This document shows positions 12,841-26,887 of a stretch of DNA of 64,000 nucleotides, one piece after another (position 1 is the stretch's first letter; each line of letters begins with the position of its first letter). A model generated the notes under the pieces. It saw nothing but the letters and a program-made list of their open reading frames with translations. It was not told the DNA's origin and searched no databases. The position numbers and the translations under genes are program-made. The DNA lies in NCBI RefSeq assembly GCF_910591885.1, contig NW_025963589.1, forward strand, positions 421,253-485,252, in the 5' to 3' direction. The DNA comes from Bombus terrestris. Its lineage: Eukaryota > Arthropoda > Insecta > Hymenoptera > Apidae.

Positions 12841-14117
12841 TCCAACGATGTCCAACGATGTCCAACGTTGTCCAACGTTGAAGTCCAGTCCAGATCATCC
12901 AAAATGCTTTTAGCGGCATTTGGAGATCCAAACCGGACTGCTGCGTAGTTCTTAGCTTGGTATCGTTTTCCAAAGATTAATCAACTGAATAATTTTTTGG
13001 AAAACGATGCCAATTACCAGGTCTCACCACGCGGAGGTGACTACGCAAGAGACCCGCCCATGGCTTCTTTATCTTTATACATCCATCTCGACATTCAACC
13101 CATTGGCAGAATGTCGAGTTACGACTCTACTTGACCATGGGCCTGCGTAAAGAAATAGTTGTTTCGTACCCTAACTGCGAAACACATATTTCCAACGCAG
13201 CGCTTACATGAATCTTTACAAACGTGGAGCAAAGCATACATAACGCCACAGCTATCTCCCACACACCGATTACATAGATCAGTACAAATATTGTACAATA
13301 ATTGGTACCCCTACTCGCAGCATTCGGTATCAAAGACACAATTATCTAACTTGGAACGAATGAAAGAAAATGAAGCTAACGAACGAACTAACGAACTTAT
13401 GCGACGTACCCCGGTGCACCGGATAACCCGAAGGATTAGCGGAAAGCCCAAGTATTGACCATAACTCGATTCCTGCTTCGCCGTTCGAAACTTATACTAG
13501 TCGCGGTCGATGGCGCCGACCGATGATGCCAGTGATCCGCTGGTGATCCAGCCGTGGATCCAGCACATAGGCCGGCAACTTAACACACTACAACTGAACA
13601 TGTGGAATCCGGGGAGGGGCCGCTGAACAGAATTACGAAGGCAGAAGCCTCAACTGAACAGTGGGGCCCACCCCCGCGGGCCCGAACAGAATTACGGAGG
13701 ACGTGAAATTACAGGTCCCTGCCCGAGTACCGAAGTACCAATCGGACAGGAGTGCAGATCCACGACTGAATCCCCAACAGATTCGCAAGCATCAGCGGCG
13801 CGACGACAACTCCCGCGATTCGGTGCGAACGTCGAGCAGTCGTCGAGCAGTCACCAAGACTGAGGTGTGCTTGGGCCTCCTTACGAATCCAAAGAGTTTT
13901 CCAGTGCACGTTGACCCGCACGTACCCGGGATACGCGCGAGCGAGTACGCCACGCGACAGTTTGAAAGAACTGAGTGATCGCGAACCGACAAATCGCGGG
14001 TACAATTTTTCGTTCCAAGATGGATAAGTATCGTTGTACAGAATGAGCTCACAATGCACTTGACATATGTATCTATCTTACGATTAATTAAGCCTAAAAC
14101 GCACGCATTCTACGGTG
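12841..14117. repeat. satellite monomer U11 (B-type, left edge of higher-order block)
   Basis: B-type 5' half: CACCACGCGG, GACTACGC, GGCTTCTTTATC, CTACTCGCAG, ACACAATTAT. Its 3' half has four variants shared only with U26, 19,155 bp (15 units) away: TATACTAGTC, CACTACAACT, GGAATCCGG and GGGCCTCC. It ends with ACTTGACAT like other B units. Confidence 0.95.
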
Positions 14118-15394
14118 TCCAACGATGTCCAACGACGTCCAACGTTGTCCAACGTTGAAGTCCAGTCCAGATCATCCAAAATGCTTTTAGCGGCATTTGG
14201 AGATCCAAACCGGACTGGTGCGTAGATCTTAGCTTGGCATCGTTTTCCAAAGATTAAGCAACGGATTAATTTTTTGGAAAACGATGCCAATTACCAGGTC
14301 TCACTACGTGGAGGTGACTGCGCAAGAGACCCGCCCATGGGTTATTTAACTTTATACATCCATCTCGACATTCAACCCATTGGCAGAATGTCGAGTTACG
14401 ACTCTACTTGACCATGGGCCTGCGTAAAGAAATAGTTGTTTCGTACCCTAACTGCGAAACACATATTTCCAACGCAGCGCTTACATGAATCTTTACAAAC
14501 GTGGAGCAAAGCATACATAACGCCACAGCTATCTCCCACACACCGATTACATAGATCAGTACAAATATTGTACAATAATTGGTACCCCTACTGGCAGCAT
14601 TCGGTATCAAAGACACATTTATCTAACTTGGAACGAATGAAAGAAAATGAAGCTAACGAACGAACTAACGAACTTATGCGACGTACCCCGGTGCACCGGA
14701 TAACCCGAAGGATTAGCGGAAAGCCCAAGTATTGACCATAACTCGATTCCTGCTTCGCCGTTCGAAACTTATACGAGTCGCGGTCGATGGCGCCGACCGA
14801 TGATGCCAGTGATCCGCTGGTGATCCAGCCGTGGATCCAGCACATAGGCCGGCAACTTAACACACCCCAACTGAACATGTGGAACCCGGGGAGGGGCCGC
14901 TGAACAGAATTACGAAGGCAGAAGCCTCAACTGAACAGTGGGGCCCACCCCCGCGGGCCCGAACAGAATTACGGAGGACGTGAAATTACAGGTCCCTGCC
15001 CGAGTACCGAAGTACCAATCGGACAGGAGTGCAGGTCCACGACTGAATTCCCAACAGATTCGCAAGCATCAGCGGCGCGACGACAACTCCCGCGATTCGG
15101 TGCGAACGTCGAGCAGTCGTCGAGCAGTCACCAAGACTGAGGTGTGCTTGGGCCGCCTTACGAATCCAAAGAGTTTTCCAGTGCACGTTGACCCGCACGT
15201 ACCCGGGATACGCGCGAGCGAGTACGCCACGCGACAGTTTGAAAGAACTGAGTGATCGCGAACCGACAAATCGCGGGTACAATTTTTCGTTCCAAGATGG
15301 ATAAGTATCGTTGTACAGAATGAGCTCACAATGCACTTAACATATGTATCTATCTTACGATTAATTAAGCCTAAAACGCACGCATTCTACGGTG
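14118..15394. repeat. satellite monomer U12 (A-type)
   Basis: A-type markers: second decamer TCCAACGACG and GCGTAGATCTT. GATTAAGCAACGG and GCAGGTCCAC are shared only with U15, three units away. Confidence 0.95.
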
Positions 15395-16671
15395 TCCAAC
15401 GATGTCCAACGATGTCCAACGTTGTCCAACGTTGAAGTCCAGTCCAGATCATCCAAAATGCTTTTAGCGGCATTTGGAGATCCAAACCGGACTGCTGCGT
15501 AGTTCTTAGCTTGGTATCGTTTTCCAAAGATTAATCAACTAATTAATTTTTTGGAAAACGATGCCAATTACCAGGTCTCACCACGCGGAGGTGACTACGC
15601 AAGAGACCCGCCCATGGCTTCTTTATCTTTATACATCCATCTCGACATTCAACCCATTGGCAGAATGTCGAGTTACGACTCTACTTGACCATGGGCCTGC
15701 GTAAAGAAATAGTTGTTTCGTACCCTAACTGCGAAACACATATTTCCAACGCAGCGCTTACATGAATCTTTACAAACGTGGAGCAAAGCATACATAACGC
15801 CACAGCTATCTCCCACACACCGATTACATAGATCAGTACAAATATTGTACAATAATTGGTACCCCTACTGGCAGCATTCGGTATCAAAGACACAATTATC
15901 TAACTTGGAACGAATGAAAGAAAATGAAGCTAACGAACGAACTAACGAACTTATGCGACGTACCCCGGTGCACCGGATAACCCGAAGGATTAGCGGAAAT
16001 CCCAAGTATTGACCATAACTCGATTCCTGCTTCGCCGTTCGAAACTTATACGAGTCGCGGTCGATGGCGCCGACCGATGATGCCAGTGATCCGCTGGTGA
16101 TCCAGCCGTGGATCCAGCACATAGGCCGGCAACTTAACACACCCCAACTGAACATGTGGAACCCGGGGAGGGGCCGCTGAACAGAATTACGAAGGCAGAA
16201 GCGTCAACTGAACAGTGGGGCCCACCCCCGCGGGCCCGAACAGAATTACGGAGGACGTGAAATTACAGGTCCCTGCCCGAGTACCGAAGTACCAATCGGA
16301 CAGGAGTGCAGATCCACGACTGAATTCCCAACAGATTCGCAAGCATCAGCGGCGCGACGACAACTCCCGCGATTCGGTGCGAACGTCGAGCAGTCGTCGA
16401 GCAGTCACCAAGACTGAGGTGTGCTTGGGCCGCCTTACGAATCCAAAGAGTTTTCCAGTGCACGTTGACCCGCACGTACCCGGGATACGCGCGAGCGAGT
16501 ACGCCACGCGACAGTTTGAAAGAACTGAGTGATCGCGAACCGACAAATCGCGGGTACAATTTTTCGTTCCAAGATGGATAAGTATCGTTGTACAGAATGA
16601 GCTCACAATGCACTTGACATATGTATCTATCTTACGATTAATTAAGCCTAAAACGCACGCATTCTACGGTG
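15395..16671. repeat. satellite monomer U13 (B-type)
   Basis: B-type 5' half with the AACTAATTAAT loop form. It retains CTACTGGCAG instead of the usual B form CTACTCGCAG, has ACACAATTAT and GGAAATCCC, and is the first unit with AGCGTCAAC (offset 809 G). Confidence 0.95.
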
Positions 16672-17948
16672 TCCAACGATGTCCAACGACGTCCAACGTT
16701 GTCCAACGTTGAAGTCCAGTCCAGATCATCCAAAATGCTTTTAGCGGCATTTGGAGATCCAAACCGGACTGGTGCGTAGATCTTAGCTTGGCATCGTTTT
16801 CCAAAGATTAATCAACGGATTAATTTTTTGGAAAACGATGCCAATTACCAGGTCTCACTACGTGGAGGTGACTGCGCAATAGACCCGCCCATGGCTTCTT
16901 TATCTTTGTACATCCATCTCGACATTCAACCCATTGGCAGAATGTCGAGTTACGACTCTACTTGACCATGGGCCTGCGTAAAGAAATAGTTGTTTCGTAC
17001 CCTAACTGCGAAACACATATTTCCAACGCAGCGCTTACATGAATCTTTACAAACGTGGAGCAAAGCATACATAACGCCACAGCTATCTCCCACACACCGA
17101 TTACATAGATCAGTACAAATATTGTACAATAATTGGTACCCCTACTGGCAGCATTTGGTATCAAAGACACATTTATCTAACTTGGAACGAATGAAAGAAA
17201 ATGAAGCTAACGAACGAACTAACGAACTTATGCGACGTACCCCGGTGCACCGGATAACCCGAAGGATTAGCGGAGAGCCCAAGTATTGACCATAACTCGA
17301 TTCCTGCTTCGCCGTTCGAAACTTATGCGAGTCGCGGTCGATGGCGCCGACCGATGATGCCAGTGATCCGCTGGTGATCCAGCCGTGGATCCAGCACATA
17401 GGCCGGCAACTTAACACACTCCAACTGAACATGTGGAACCCGGGGAGGGACCGCTGAACAGAATTACGAAGGCAGAAGCCTCAACTGAACAGTGGGACCC
17501 ACCCCCGCGGGCCCGAACAGAATTACGGAGGACGTGAAATTACAGGTCCCTGCCCGAGTACCGAAGTACCAACCGGACAGGAGTGCAGATCCACGACTGA
17601 ATCCCCAACAGATTCGCAAGCATCAGCGGCGCGACGACAACTCCCGCGATTCGGTGCGAACGTCGAGCAGTCGTCGAGCAGTCACCAAGTCTGAGGTGTG
17701 CTTGGGCCGCCTTACGAATCCAAAGAGTTTTCCAGTGCACGTTGACCCGCACGTACCCGGGATACGCGCGAGCGAGTACGCCACGCGACAGTTTGAAAGA
17801 ACTGAGTGATCGCGAACCGACAAATCGCGGGTACAATATTTCGTTCCAAGATGGATAAGTATCGTTGTACAGAATGAGCTCACAATGCACTTAACATATG
17901 TATCTATCTTACGATTAATTAAGCCTAAAACGCACGCATTCTACGGTG
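16672..17948. repeat. satellite monomer U14 (mosaic)
   Basis: Begins as A-type (TCCAACGACG, GTAGATCTT), then switches to the U9-like CAATAGACCC and GGCTTCTTTATCTTTG. Private variants are CATTTGGTA, CGGAGAGCCC, GTGGGACCCAC, CAACCGGACAG and ACAATATTTCG; AAGTCTGAG is again U9-like. It reads as a recombinant between an A unit and a U9-like unit. Confidence 0.95.
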
Positions 17949-19225
17949 TCCAACGATGTCCAACGACGTCCAACGTTGTCCAACGTTGAAGTCCAGTCCA
18001 GATCATCCAAAATGCTTTTAGCGGCATTTGGAGATCCAAACCGGACTGGTGCGTAGATCTTAGCTTGGCATCGTTTTCCAAAGATTAAGCAACGGATTAA
18101 TTTTTTGGAAAACGATGCCAATTACCAGGTCTCACTACGTGGAGGTGACTGCGCAAGAGACCCGCCCATGGGTTATTTAACTTTATACATCCATCTCGAC
18201 ATTCAACCCATTGGCAGAATGTCGAGTTACGACTCTACTTGACCATGGGCCTGCGTAAAGAAATAGTTGTTTCGTACCCTAACTGCGAAACACATATTTC
18301 CAACGCAGCGCTTACATGAATCTTTACAAACGTGGAGCAAAGCATACATAACGCCACAGCTATCTCCCACACACCGATTACATAGATCAGTACAAATATT
18401 GTACAATAATTGGTACCCCTACTGGCAGCATTCGGTATCAAAGACACATTTATCTAACTTGGAACGAATGAAAGAAAATGAAGCTAACGAACGAACTAAC
18501 GAACTTATGCGACGTACCCCGGTGCACCGGATAACCCGAAGGATTAGCGGAAAGCCCAAGTATTGACCATAACTCGATTCCTGCTTCGCCGTTCGAAACT
18601 TATACGAGTCGCGGTCGATGGCGCCGACCGATGATGCCAGTGATCCGCTGGTGATCCAGCCGTGGATCCAGCACATAGGCCGGCAACTTAACACACCCCA
18701 ACTGAACATGTGGAACCCGGGGAGGGGCCGCTGAACAGAATTACGAAGGCAGAAGCCTCAACTGAACAGTGGGGCCCACCCCCGCGGGCCCGAACAGAAT
18801 TACGGAGGACGTGAAATTACAGGTCCCTGCCCGAGTACCGAAGTACCAATCGGACAGGAGTGCAGGTCCACGACTGAATTCCCAACAGATTCGCAAGCAT
18901 CAGCGGCGCGACGACAACTCCCGCGATTCGGTGCGAACGTCGAGCAGTCGTCGAGCAGTCACCAAGACTGAGGTGTGCTTGGGCCGCCTTACGAATCCAA
19001 AGAGTTTTCCAGTGCACGTTGACCCGCACGTACCCGGGATACGCGCGAGCGAGTACGCCACGCGACAGTTTGAAAGAACTGAGTGATCGCGAACCGACAA
19101 ATCGCGGGTACAATTTTTCGTTCCAAGATGGATGAGTATCGTTGTACAGAATGAGCTCACAATGCACTTAACATATGTATCTATCTTACGATTAATTAAG
19201 CCTAAAACGCACGCATTCTACGGTG
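17949..19225. repeat. satellite monomer U15 (A-type)
   Basis: Near copy of U12: shares GATTAAGCAACGG and GCAGGTCCAC. Private GGATGAGTATC near the end. A second A-like unit directly after U14 breaks the B/A alternation. Confidence 0.95.
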
Positions 19226-20502
19226 TCCAACGATGTCCAACGATGTCCAACGTTGTCCAACGTTGAAGTCCAGTCCAGATCATCCAAAATGCTTTTAGCG
19301 GCATTTGGAGATCCAAACCGGACTGCTGCGTAGTTCTTAGCTTGGTATCGTTTTCCAAAGATTAATCAACTGATTAATTTTTTGGAAAACGATGCCAATT
19401 ACCAGGTCTCACCACGCGGAGGTGACTACGCAAGAGACCCGCCCATGGCTTCTTTATCTTTATACATCCATCTCGACATTCAACCCATTGGCAGAATGTC
19501 GAGTTACGACTCTACTTGACCATGGGTCTGCGTAAAGAAATAGTTGTTTCGTACCCTAACTGCGAAACACATATTTCCAACGCAGCGCTTACATGAATCT
19601 TTACAAACGTGGAGCAAAGCATACATAACGCCACAGCTATCTCCCACACACCGATTACATAGATCAGTACAAATATTGTACAATAATTGGTACCCCTACT
19701 CGCAGCATTCGGTATCAAAGACACAATTATCTAACTTGGAACGAATGAAAGAAAATGAAGCTAACGAACGAACTAACGAACTTATGCGACGTACCCCGGT
19801 GCACCGGATAACCCGAAGGATTAGCGGAAATCCCAAGTATTGACCATAACTCGATTCCTGCTTCGCCGTTCGAAACTTATACGAGTCGCGGTCGATGGCG
19901 CCGACCGATGATGCCAGTGATCCGCTGGTGATCCAGCCGTGGATCCAGCACATAGGCCGGCAACTTAACACACCCCAACTGAACATGTGGAACCCGGGGA
20001 GGGGCCGCTGAACAGAATTACGAAGGCAGAAGCGTCAACTGAACAGTGGGGCCCACCCCCGCGGGCCCGAACAGAATTACGGAGGACGTGAAATTACAGG
20101 TCCCTGCCCGAGTACCGAAGTACCAATCGGACAGGAGTGCAGATCCACGACTGAATTCCCAACAGATTCGCAAGCATCAGCGGCGCGACGACAACTCCCG
20201 CGATTCGGTGCGAACGTCGAGCAGTCGTCGAGCAGTCACCAAGACTGAGGTGTGCTTGGGCCGCCTTACGAATCCAAAGAGTTTTCCAGTGCACGTTGAC
20301 CCGCACGTACCCGGGATACGCGCGAGCGAGTACGCCACGCGACAGTTTGAAAGAACTGAGTGATCGCGAACCGACAAATCGCGGGTACAATTTTTCGTTC
20401 CAAGATGGATAAGTATCGTTGTACAGAATGAGCTCACAATGCACTTGACATATGTATCTATCTTACGATTAATTAAGCCTAAAACGCACGCATTCTACGG
20501 TG
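19226..20502. repeat. satellite monomer U16 (B-type)
   Basis: Standard B unit: CACCACGCGG, CTACTCGCAG, ACACAATTAT, GGAAATCCC, AGCGTCAAC, ACTTGACAT. Private CATGGGTCTGCG. Confidence 0.95.
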
Positions 20503-21779
20503 TCCAACGATGTCCAACGACGTCCAACGTTGTCCAACGTTGAAGTCCAGTCCAGATCATCCAAAATGCTTTTAGCGGCATTTGGAGATCCAAACCGGAC
20601 TGGTGCGTAGATCTTAGCTTGGCATCGTTTTCCAAAGATTAATCAACGGATTAATTTTTTGGAAAACGATGCCAATTACCAGGTCTCACTACGTGGAGGT
20701 GACTGCGCAAGAGACCCGCCCATGGGTTATTTAACTTTATACATCCATCTCGACATTCAACCCATTGGCAGAATGTCGAGTTACGACTCTACTTGACCAT
20801 GGGCCTGCGTAAAGAAATAGTTGTTTCGTACCCTAACTGCGAAACACATATTTCCAACGCAGCGCTTACATGAATCTTTACAAACGTGGAGCAAAGCATA
20901 CATAACGCCACAGCTATCTCCCACACACCGATTACATAGATCAGTACAAATATTGTACAATAATTGGTACCCCTACTGGCAGCATTCGGTATCAAAGACA
21001 CATTTATCTAACTTGGAACGAATGAAAGAAAATGAAGCTAACGAACGAACTAACGAACTTATGCGACGTACCCCGGTGCACCGGATAACCCGAAGGATTA
21101 GCGGAAAGCCCAAGTATTGACCATAACTCGATTCCTGCTTCGCCGTTCGAAACTTATACGAGTCGCGGTCGATGGCGCCGACCGATGATGCCAGTGATCC
21201 GCTGGTGATCCAGCCGTGGATCCAGCACATAGGCCGGCAACTTAACACACCCCAACTGAACATGTGGAACCCGGGGAGGGGCCGCTGAACAGAATTACGA
21301 AGGCAGAAGCCTCAACTGAACAGTGGGGCCCACCCCCGCGGGCCCGAACAGAATTACGGAGGACGTGAAATTACAGGTCCCTGCCCGAGTACCGAAGTAC
21401 CAATCGGACAGGAGTGCAGATCCACGACTGAATTCCCAACAGATTCGCAAGCATCAGCGGCGCGACGACAACTCCCGCGATTCGGTGCGAACGTCGAGCA
21501 GTCGTCGAGCAGTCACCAAGACTGAGGTGTGCTTGGGCCGCCTTACGAATCCAAAGAGTTTTCCAGTGCACGTTGACCCGCACGTACCCGGGATACGCGC
21601 GAGCGAGTACGCCACGCGACAGTTTGAAAGAACTGAGTGATCGCGAACCGACAAATCGCGGGTACAATTTTTCGTTCCAAGATGGATAAGTATCGTTGTA
21701 CAGAATGAGCTCACAATGCACTTAACATATGTATCTATCTTACGATTAATTAAGCCTAAAACGCACGCATTCTACGGTG
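20503..21779. repeat. satellite monomer U17 (A-type)
   Basis: Standard A unit: TCCAACGACG, GTAGATCTT, CTACGTGG, ACACATTTAT, GGAAAGCCC. It keeps AGCCTCAAC, unlike the later A units. Confidence 0.95.
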
Positions 21780-23056
21780 TCCAACGATGTCCAACGATGT
21801 CCAACGTTGTCCAACGTTGAAGTCCAGTCCAGATCATCCAAAATGCTTTTAGCGGCATTTGGAGATCCAAACCGGACTGCTGCGTAGTTCTTAGCTTGGT
21901 ATCGTTTTCCAAAGATTAATCAACTGATTAATTTTTTGGAAAACGATGCCAATTACCAGGTCTCACCACGCGGAGGTGACTACGCAAGAGACCCGCCCAT
22001 GGCTTCTTTATCTTTATACATCCATCTCGACATTCAACCCATTGGCAGAATGTCGAGTTACGACTCTACTTGACCATGGGCCTGCGTAAAGAAATAGTTG
22101 TTTCGTACCCTAACTGCGAAACACATATTTCCAACGCAGCGCTTACATGAATCTTTACAAACGTGGAGCAAAGCATACATAACGCCACAGCTATCTCCCA
22201 CACACCGATTACATAGATCAGTACAAATATTGTACAATAATTGGTACCCCTACTCGCAGCATTCGGTATCAAAGACACAATTATCTAACTTGGAACGAAT
22301 GAAAGAAAATGAAGCTAACGAACGAACTAACGAACTTATGCGACGTACCCCGGTGCACCGGATAACCCGAAGGATTAGCGGAAATCCCAAGTATTGACCA
22401 TAACTCGATTCCTGCTTCGCCGTTCGAAACTTATACGAGTCGCGGTCGATGGCGCCGACCGATGATGCCAGTGATCCGCTGGTGATCCAGCCGTGGATCC
22501 AGCACATAGGCCGGCAACTTAACACACCCCAACTGAACATGTGGAACCCGGGGAGGGGCCGCTGAACAGAATTACGAAGGCAGAAGCGTCAACTGAACAG
22601 TGGGGCCCACCCCCGCGGGCCCGAACAGAATTACGGAGGACGTGAAATTACAGGTCCCTGCCCGAGTACCGAAGTACCAATCGGACAGGAGTGCAGATCC
22701 ACGACTGAATTCCCAACAGATTCGCAAGCATCAGCGGCGCGACGACAACTCCCGCGATTCGGTGCGAACGTCGAGCAGTCGTCGAGCAGTCACCAAGACT
22801 GAGGTGTGCTTGGGCCGCCTTACGAATCCAAAGAGTTTTCCAGTGCACGTTGACCCGCACGTACCCGGGATACGCGCGAGCGAGTACGCCACGCGACAGT
22901 TTGAAAGAACTGAGTGATCGCGAACCGACAAATCGCGGGTACAATTTTTCGTTCCAAGATGGATAAGTATCGTTGTACAGAATGAGCTCACAATGCACTT
23001 GACATATGTATCTATCTTACGATTAATTAAGCCTAAAACGCACGCATTCTACGGTG
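21780..23056. repeat. satellite monomer U18 (B-type)
   Basis: Standard B unit; I see no difference from U20 (24334-25610). Confidence 0.95.
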
Positions 23057-24333
23057 TCCAACGATGTCCAACGACGTCCAACGTTGTCCAACGTTGAAGT
23101 CCAGTCCAGATCATCCAAAATGCTTTTAGCGGCATTTGGAGATCCAAACCGGACTGGTGCGTAGATCTTAGCTTGGCATCGTTTTCCAAAGATTAATCAA
23201 CGGATTAATTTTTTGGAAAACGATGCCAATTACCAGGTCTCACTACGTGGAGGTGACTGCGCAAGAGACCCGCCCATGGGTTATTTAACTTTATACATCC
23301 ATCTCGACATTCAACCCATTGGCAGAATGTCGAGTTACGACTCTACTTGACCATGGGCCTGCGTAAAGAAATAGTTGTTTCGTACCCTAACTGCGAAACA
23401 CATATTTCCAACGCAGCGCTTACATGAATCTTTACAAACGTGGAGCAAAGCATACATAACGCCACAGCTATCTCCCACACACCGATTACATAGATCAGTA
23501 CAAATATTGTACAATAATTGGTACCCCTACTGGCAGCATTCGGTATCAAAGACACATTTATCTAACTTGGAACGAATGAAAGAAAATGAAGCTAACGAAC
23601 GAACTAACGAACTTATGCGACGTACCCCGGTGCACCGGATAACCCGAAGGATTAGCGGAAAGCCCAAGTATTGACCATAACTCGATTCCTGCTTCGCCGT
23701 TCGAAACTTATACGAGTCGCGGTCGATGGCGCCGACCGATGATGCCAGTGATCCGCTGGTGATCCAGCCGTGGATCCAGCACATAGGCCGGCAACTTAAC
23801 ACACCCCAACTGAACATGTGGAACCCGGGGAGGGGCCGCTGAACAGAATTACGAAGGCAGAAGCGTCAACTGAACAGTGGGGCCCACCCCCGCGGGCCCG
23901 AACAGAATTACGGAGGACGTGAAATTACAGGTCCCTGCCCGAGTACCGAAGTACCAATCGGACAGGAGTGCAGATCCACGACTGAATTCCCAACAGATTC
24001 GCAAGCATCAGCGGCGCGACGACAACTCCCGCGATTCGGTGCGAACGTCGAGCAGTCGTCGAGCAGTCACCAAGACTGAGGTGTGCTTGGGCCGCCTTAC
24101 GAATCCAAAGAGTTTTCCAGTGCACGTTGACCCGCACGTACCCGGGATACGCGCGAGCGAGTACGCCACGCGACAGTTTGAAAGAACTGAGTGATCGCGA
24201 ACCGACAAATCGCGGGTACAATTTTTCGTTCCAAGATGGATAAGTATCGTTGTACAGAATGAGCTCACAATGCACTTAACATATGTATCTATCTTACGAT
24301 TAATTAAGCCTAAAACGCACGCATTCTACGGTG
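23057..24333. repeat. satellite monomer U19 (A-type)
   Basis: Standard A unit, but with AGCGTCAAC (offset 809 G), the base that entered from B units. I see no difference from U21. Confidence 0.95.
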
Positions 24334-25610
24334 TCCAACGATGTCCAACGATGTCCAACGTTGTCCAACGTTGAAGTCCAGTCCAGATCATCCAAAATGC
24401 TTTTAGCGGCATTTGGAGATCCAAACCGGACTGCTGCGTAGTTCTTAGCTTGGTATCGTTTTCCAAAGATTAATCAACTGATTAATTTTTTGGAAAACGA
24501 TGCCAATTACCAGGTCTCACCACGCGGAGGTGACTACGCAAGAGACCCGCCCATGGCTTCTTTATCTTTATACATCCATCTCGACATTCAACCCATTGGC
24601 AGAATGTCGAGTTACGACTCTACTTGACCATGGGCCTGCGTAAAGAAATAGTTGTTTCGTACCCTAACTGCGAAACACATATTTCCAACGCAGCGCTTAC
24701 ATGAATCTTTACAAACGTGGAGCAAAGCATACATAACGCCACAGCTATCTCCCACACACCGATTACATAGATCAGTACAAATATTGTACAATAATTGGTA
24801 CCCCTACTCGCAGCATTCGGTATCAAAGACACAATTATCTAACTTGGAACGAATGAAAGAAAATGAAGCTAACGAACGAACTAACGAACTTATGCGACGT
24901 ACCCCGGTGCACCGGATAACCCGAAGGATTAGCGGAAATCCCAAGTATTGACCATAACTCGATTCCTGCTTCGCCGTTCGAAACTTATACGAGTCGCGGT
25001 CGATGGCGCCGACCGATGATGCCAGTGATCCGCTGGTGATCCAGCCGTGGATCCAGCACATAGGCCGGCAACTTAACACACCCCAACTGAACATGTGGAA
25101 CCCGGGGAGGGGCCGCTGAACAGAATTACGAAGGCAGAAGCGTCAACTGAACAGTGGGGCCCACCCCCGCGGGCCCGAACAGAATTACGGAGGACGTGAA
25201 ATTACAGGTCCCTGCCCGAGTACCGAAGTACCAATCGGACAGGAGTGCAGATCCACGACTGAATTCCCAACAGATTCGCAAGCATCAGCGGCGCGACGAC
25301 AACTCCCGCGATTCGGTGCGAACGTCGAGCAGTCGTCGAGCAGTCACCAAGACTGAGGTGTGCTTGGGCCGCCTTACGAATCCAAAGAGTTTTCCAGTGC
25401 ACGTTGACCCGCACGTACCCGGGATACGCGCGAGCGAGTACGCCACGCGACAGTTTGAAAGAACTGAGTGATCGCGAACCGACAAATCGCGGGTACAATT
25501 TTTCGTTCCAAGATGGATAAGTATCGTTGTACAGAATGAGCTCACAATGCACTTGACATATGTATCTATCTTACGATTAATTAAGCCTAAAACGCACGCA
25601 TTCTACGGTG
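24334..25610. repeat. satellite monomer U20 (B-type)
   Basis: Standard B unit, matching U18. U18-U19 and U20-U21 look like identical 2554-bp dimers. Confidence 0.95.
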
Positions 25611-26887
25611 TCCAACGATGTCCAACGACGTCCAACGTTGTCCAACGTTGAAGTCCAGTCCAGATCATCCAAAATGCTTTTAGCGGCATTTGGAGATCCA
25701 AACCGGACTGGTGCGTAGATCTTAGCTTGGCATCGTTTTCCAAAGATTAATCAACGGATTAATTTTTTGGAAAACGATGCCAATTACCAGGTCTCACTAC
25801 GTGGAGGTGACTGCGCAAGAGACCCGCCCATGGGTTATTTAACTTTATACATCCATCTCGACATTCAACCCATTGGCAGAATGTCGAGTTACGACTCTAC
25901 TTGACCATGGGCCTGCGTAAAGAAATAGTTGTTTCGTACCCTAACTGCGAAACACATATTTCCAACGCAGCGCTTACATGAATCTTTACAAACGTGGAGC
26001 AAAGCATACATAACGCCACAGCTATCTCCCACACACCGATTACATAGATCAGTACAAATATTGTACAATAATTGGTACCCCTACTGGCAGCATTCGGTAT
26101 CAAAGACACATTTATCTAACTTGGAACGAATGAAAGAAAATGAAGCTAACGAACGAACTAACGAACTTATGCGACGTACCCCGGTGCACCGGATAACCCG
26201 AAGGATTAGCGGAAAGCCCAAGTATTGACCATAACTCGATTCCTGCTTCGCCGTTCGAAACTTATACGAGTCGCGGTCGATGGCGCCGACCGATGATGCC
26301 AGTGATCCGCTGGTGATCCAGCCGTGGATCCAGCACATAGGCCGGCAACTTAACACACCCCAACTGAACATGTGGAACCCGGGGAGGGGCCGCTGAACAG
26401 AATTACGAAGGCAGAAGCGTCAACTGAACAGTGGGGCCCACCCCCGCGGGCCCGAACAGAATTACGGAGGACGTGAAATTACAGGTCCCTGCCCGAGTAC
26501 CGAAGTACCAATCGGACAGGAGTGCAGATCCACGACTGAATTCCCAACAGATTCGCAAGCATCAGCGGCGCGACGACAACTCCCGCGATTCGGTGCGAAC
26601 GTCGAGCAGTCGTCGAGCAGTCACCAAGACTGAGGTGTGCTTGGGCCGCCTTACGAATCCAAAGAGTTTTCCAGTGCACGTTGACCCGCACGTACCCGGG
26701 ATACGCGCGAGCGAGTACGCCACGCGACAGTTTGAAAGAACTGAGTGATCGCGAACCGACAAATCGCGGGTACAATTTTTCGTTCCAAGATGGATAAGTA
26801 TCGTTGTACAGAATGAGCTCACAATGCACTTAACATATGTATCTATCTTACGATTAATTAAGCCTAAAACGCACGCATTCTACGGTG
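25611..26887. repeat. satellite monomer U21 (A-type)
   Basis: Standard A unit with AGCGTCAAC, matching U19. Confidence 0.95.
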
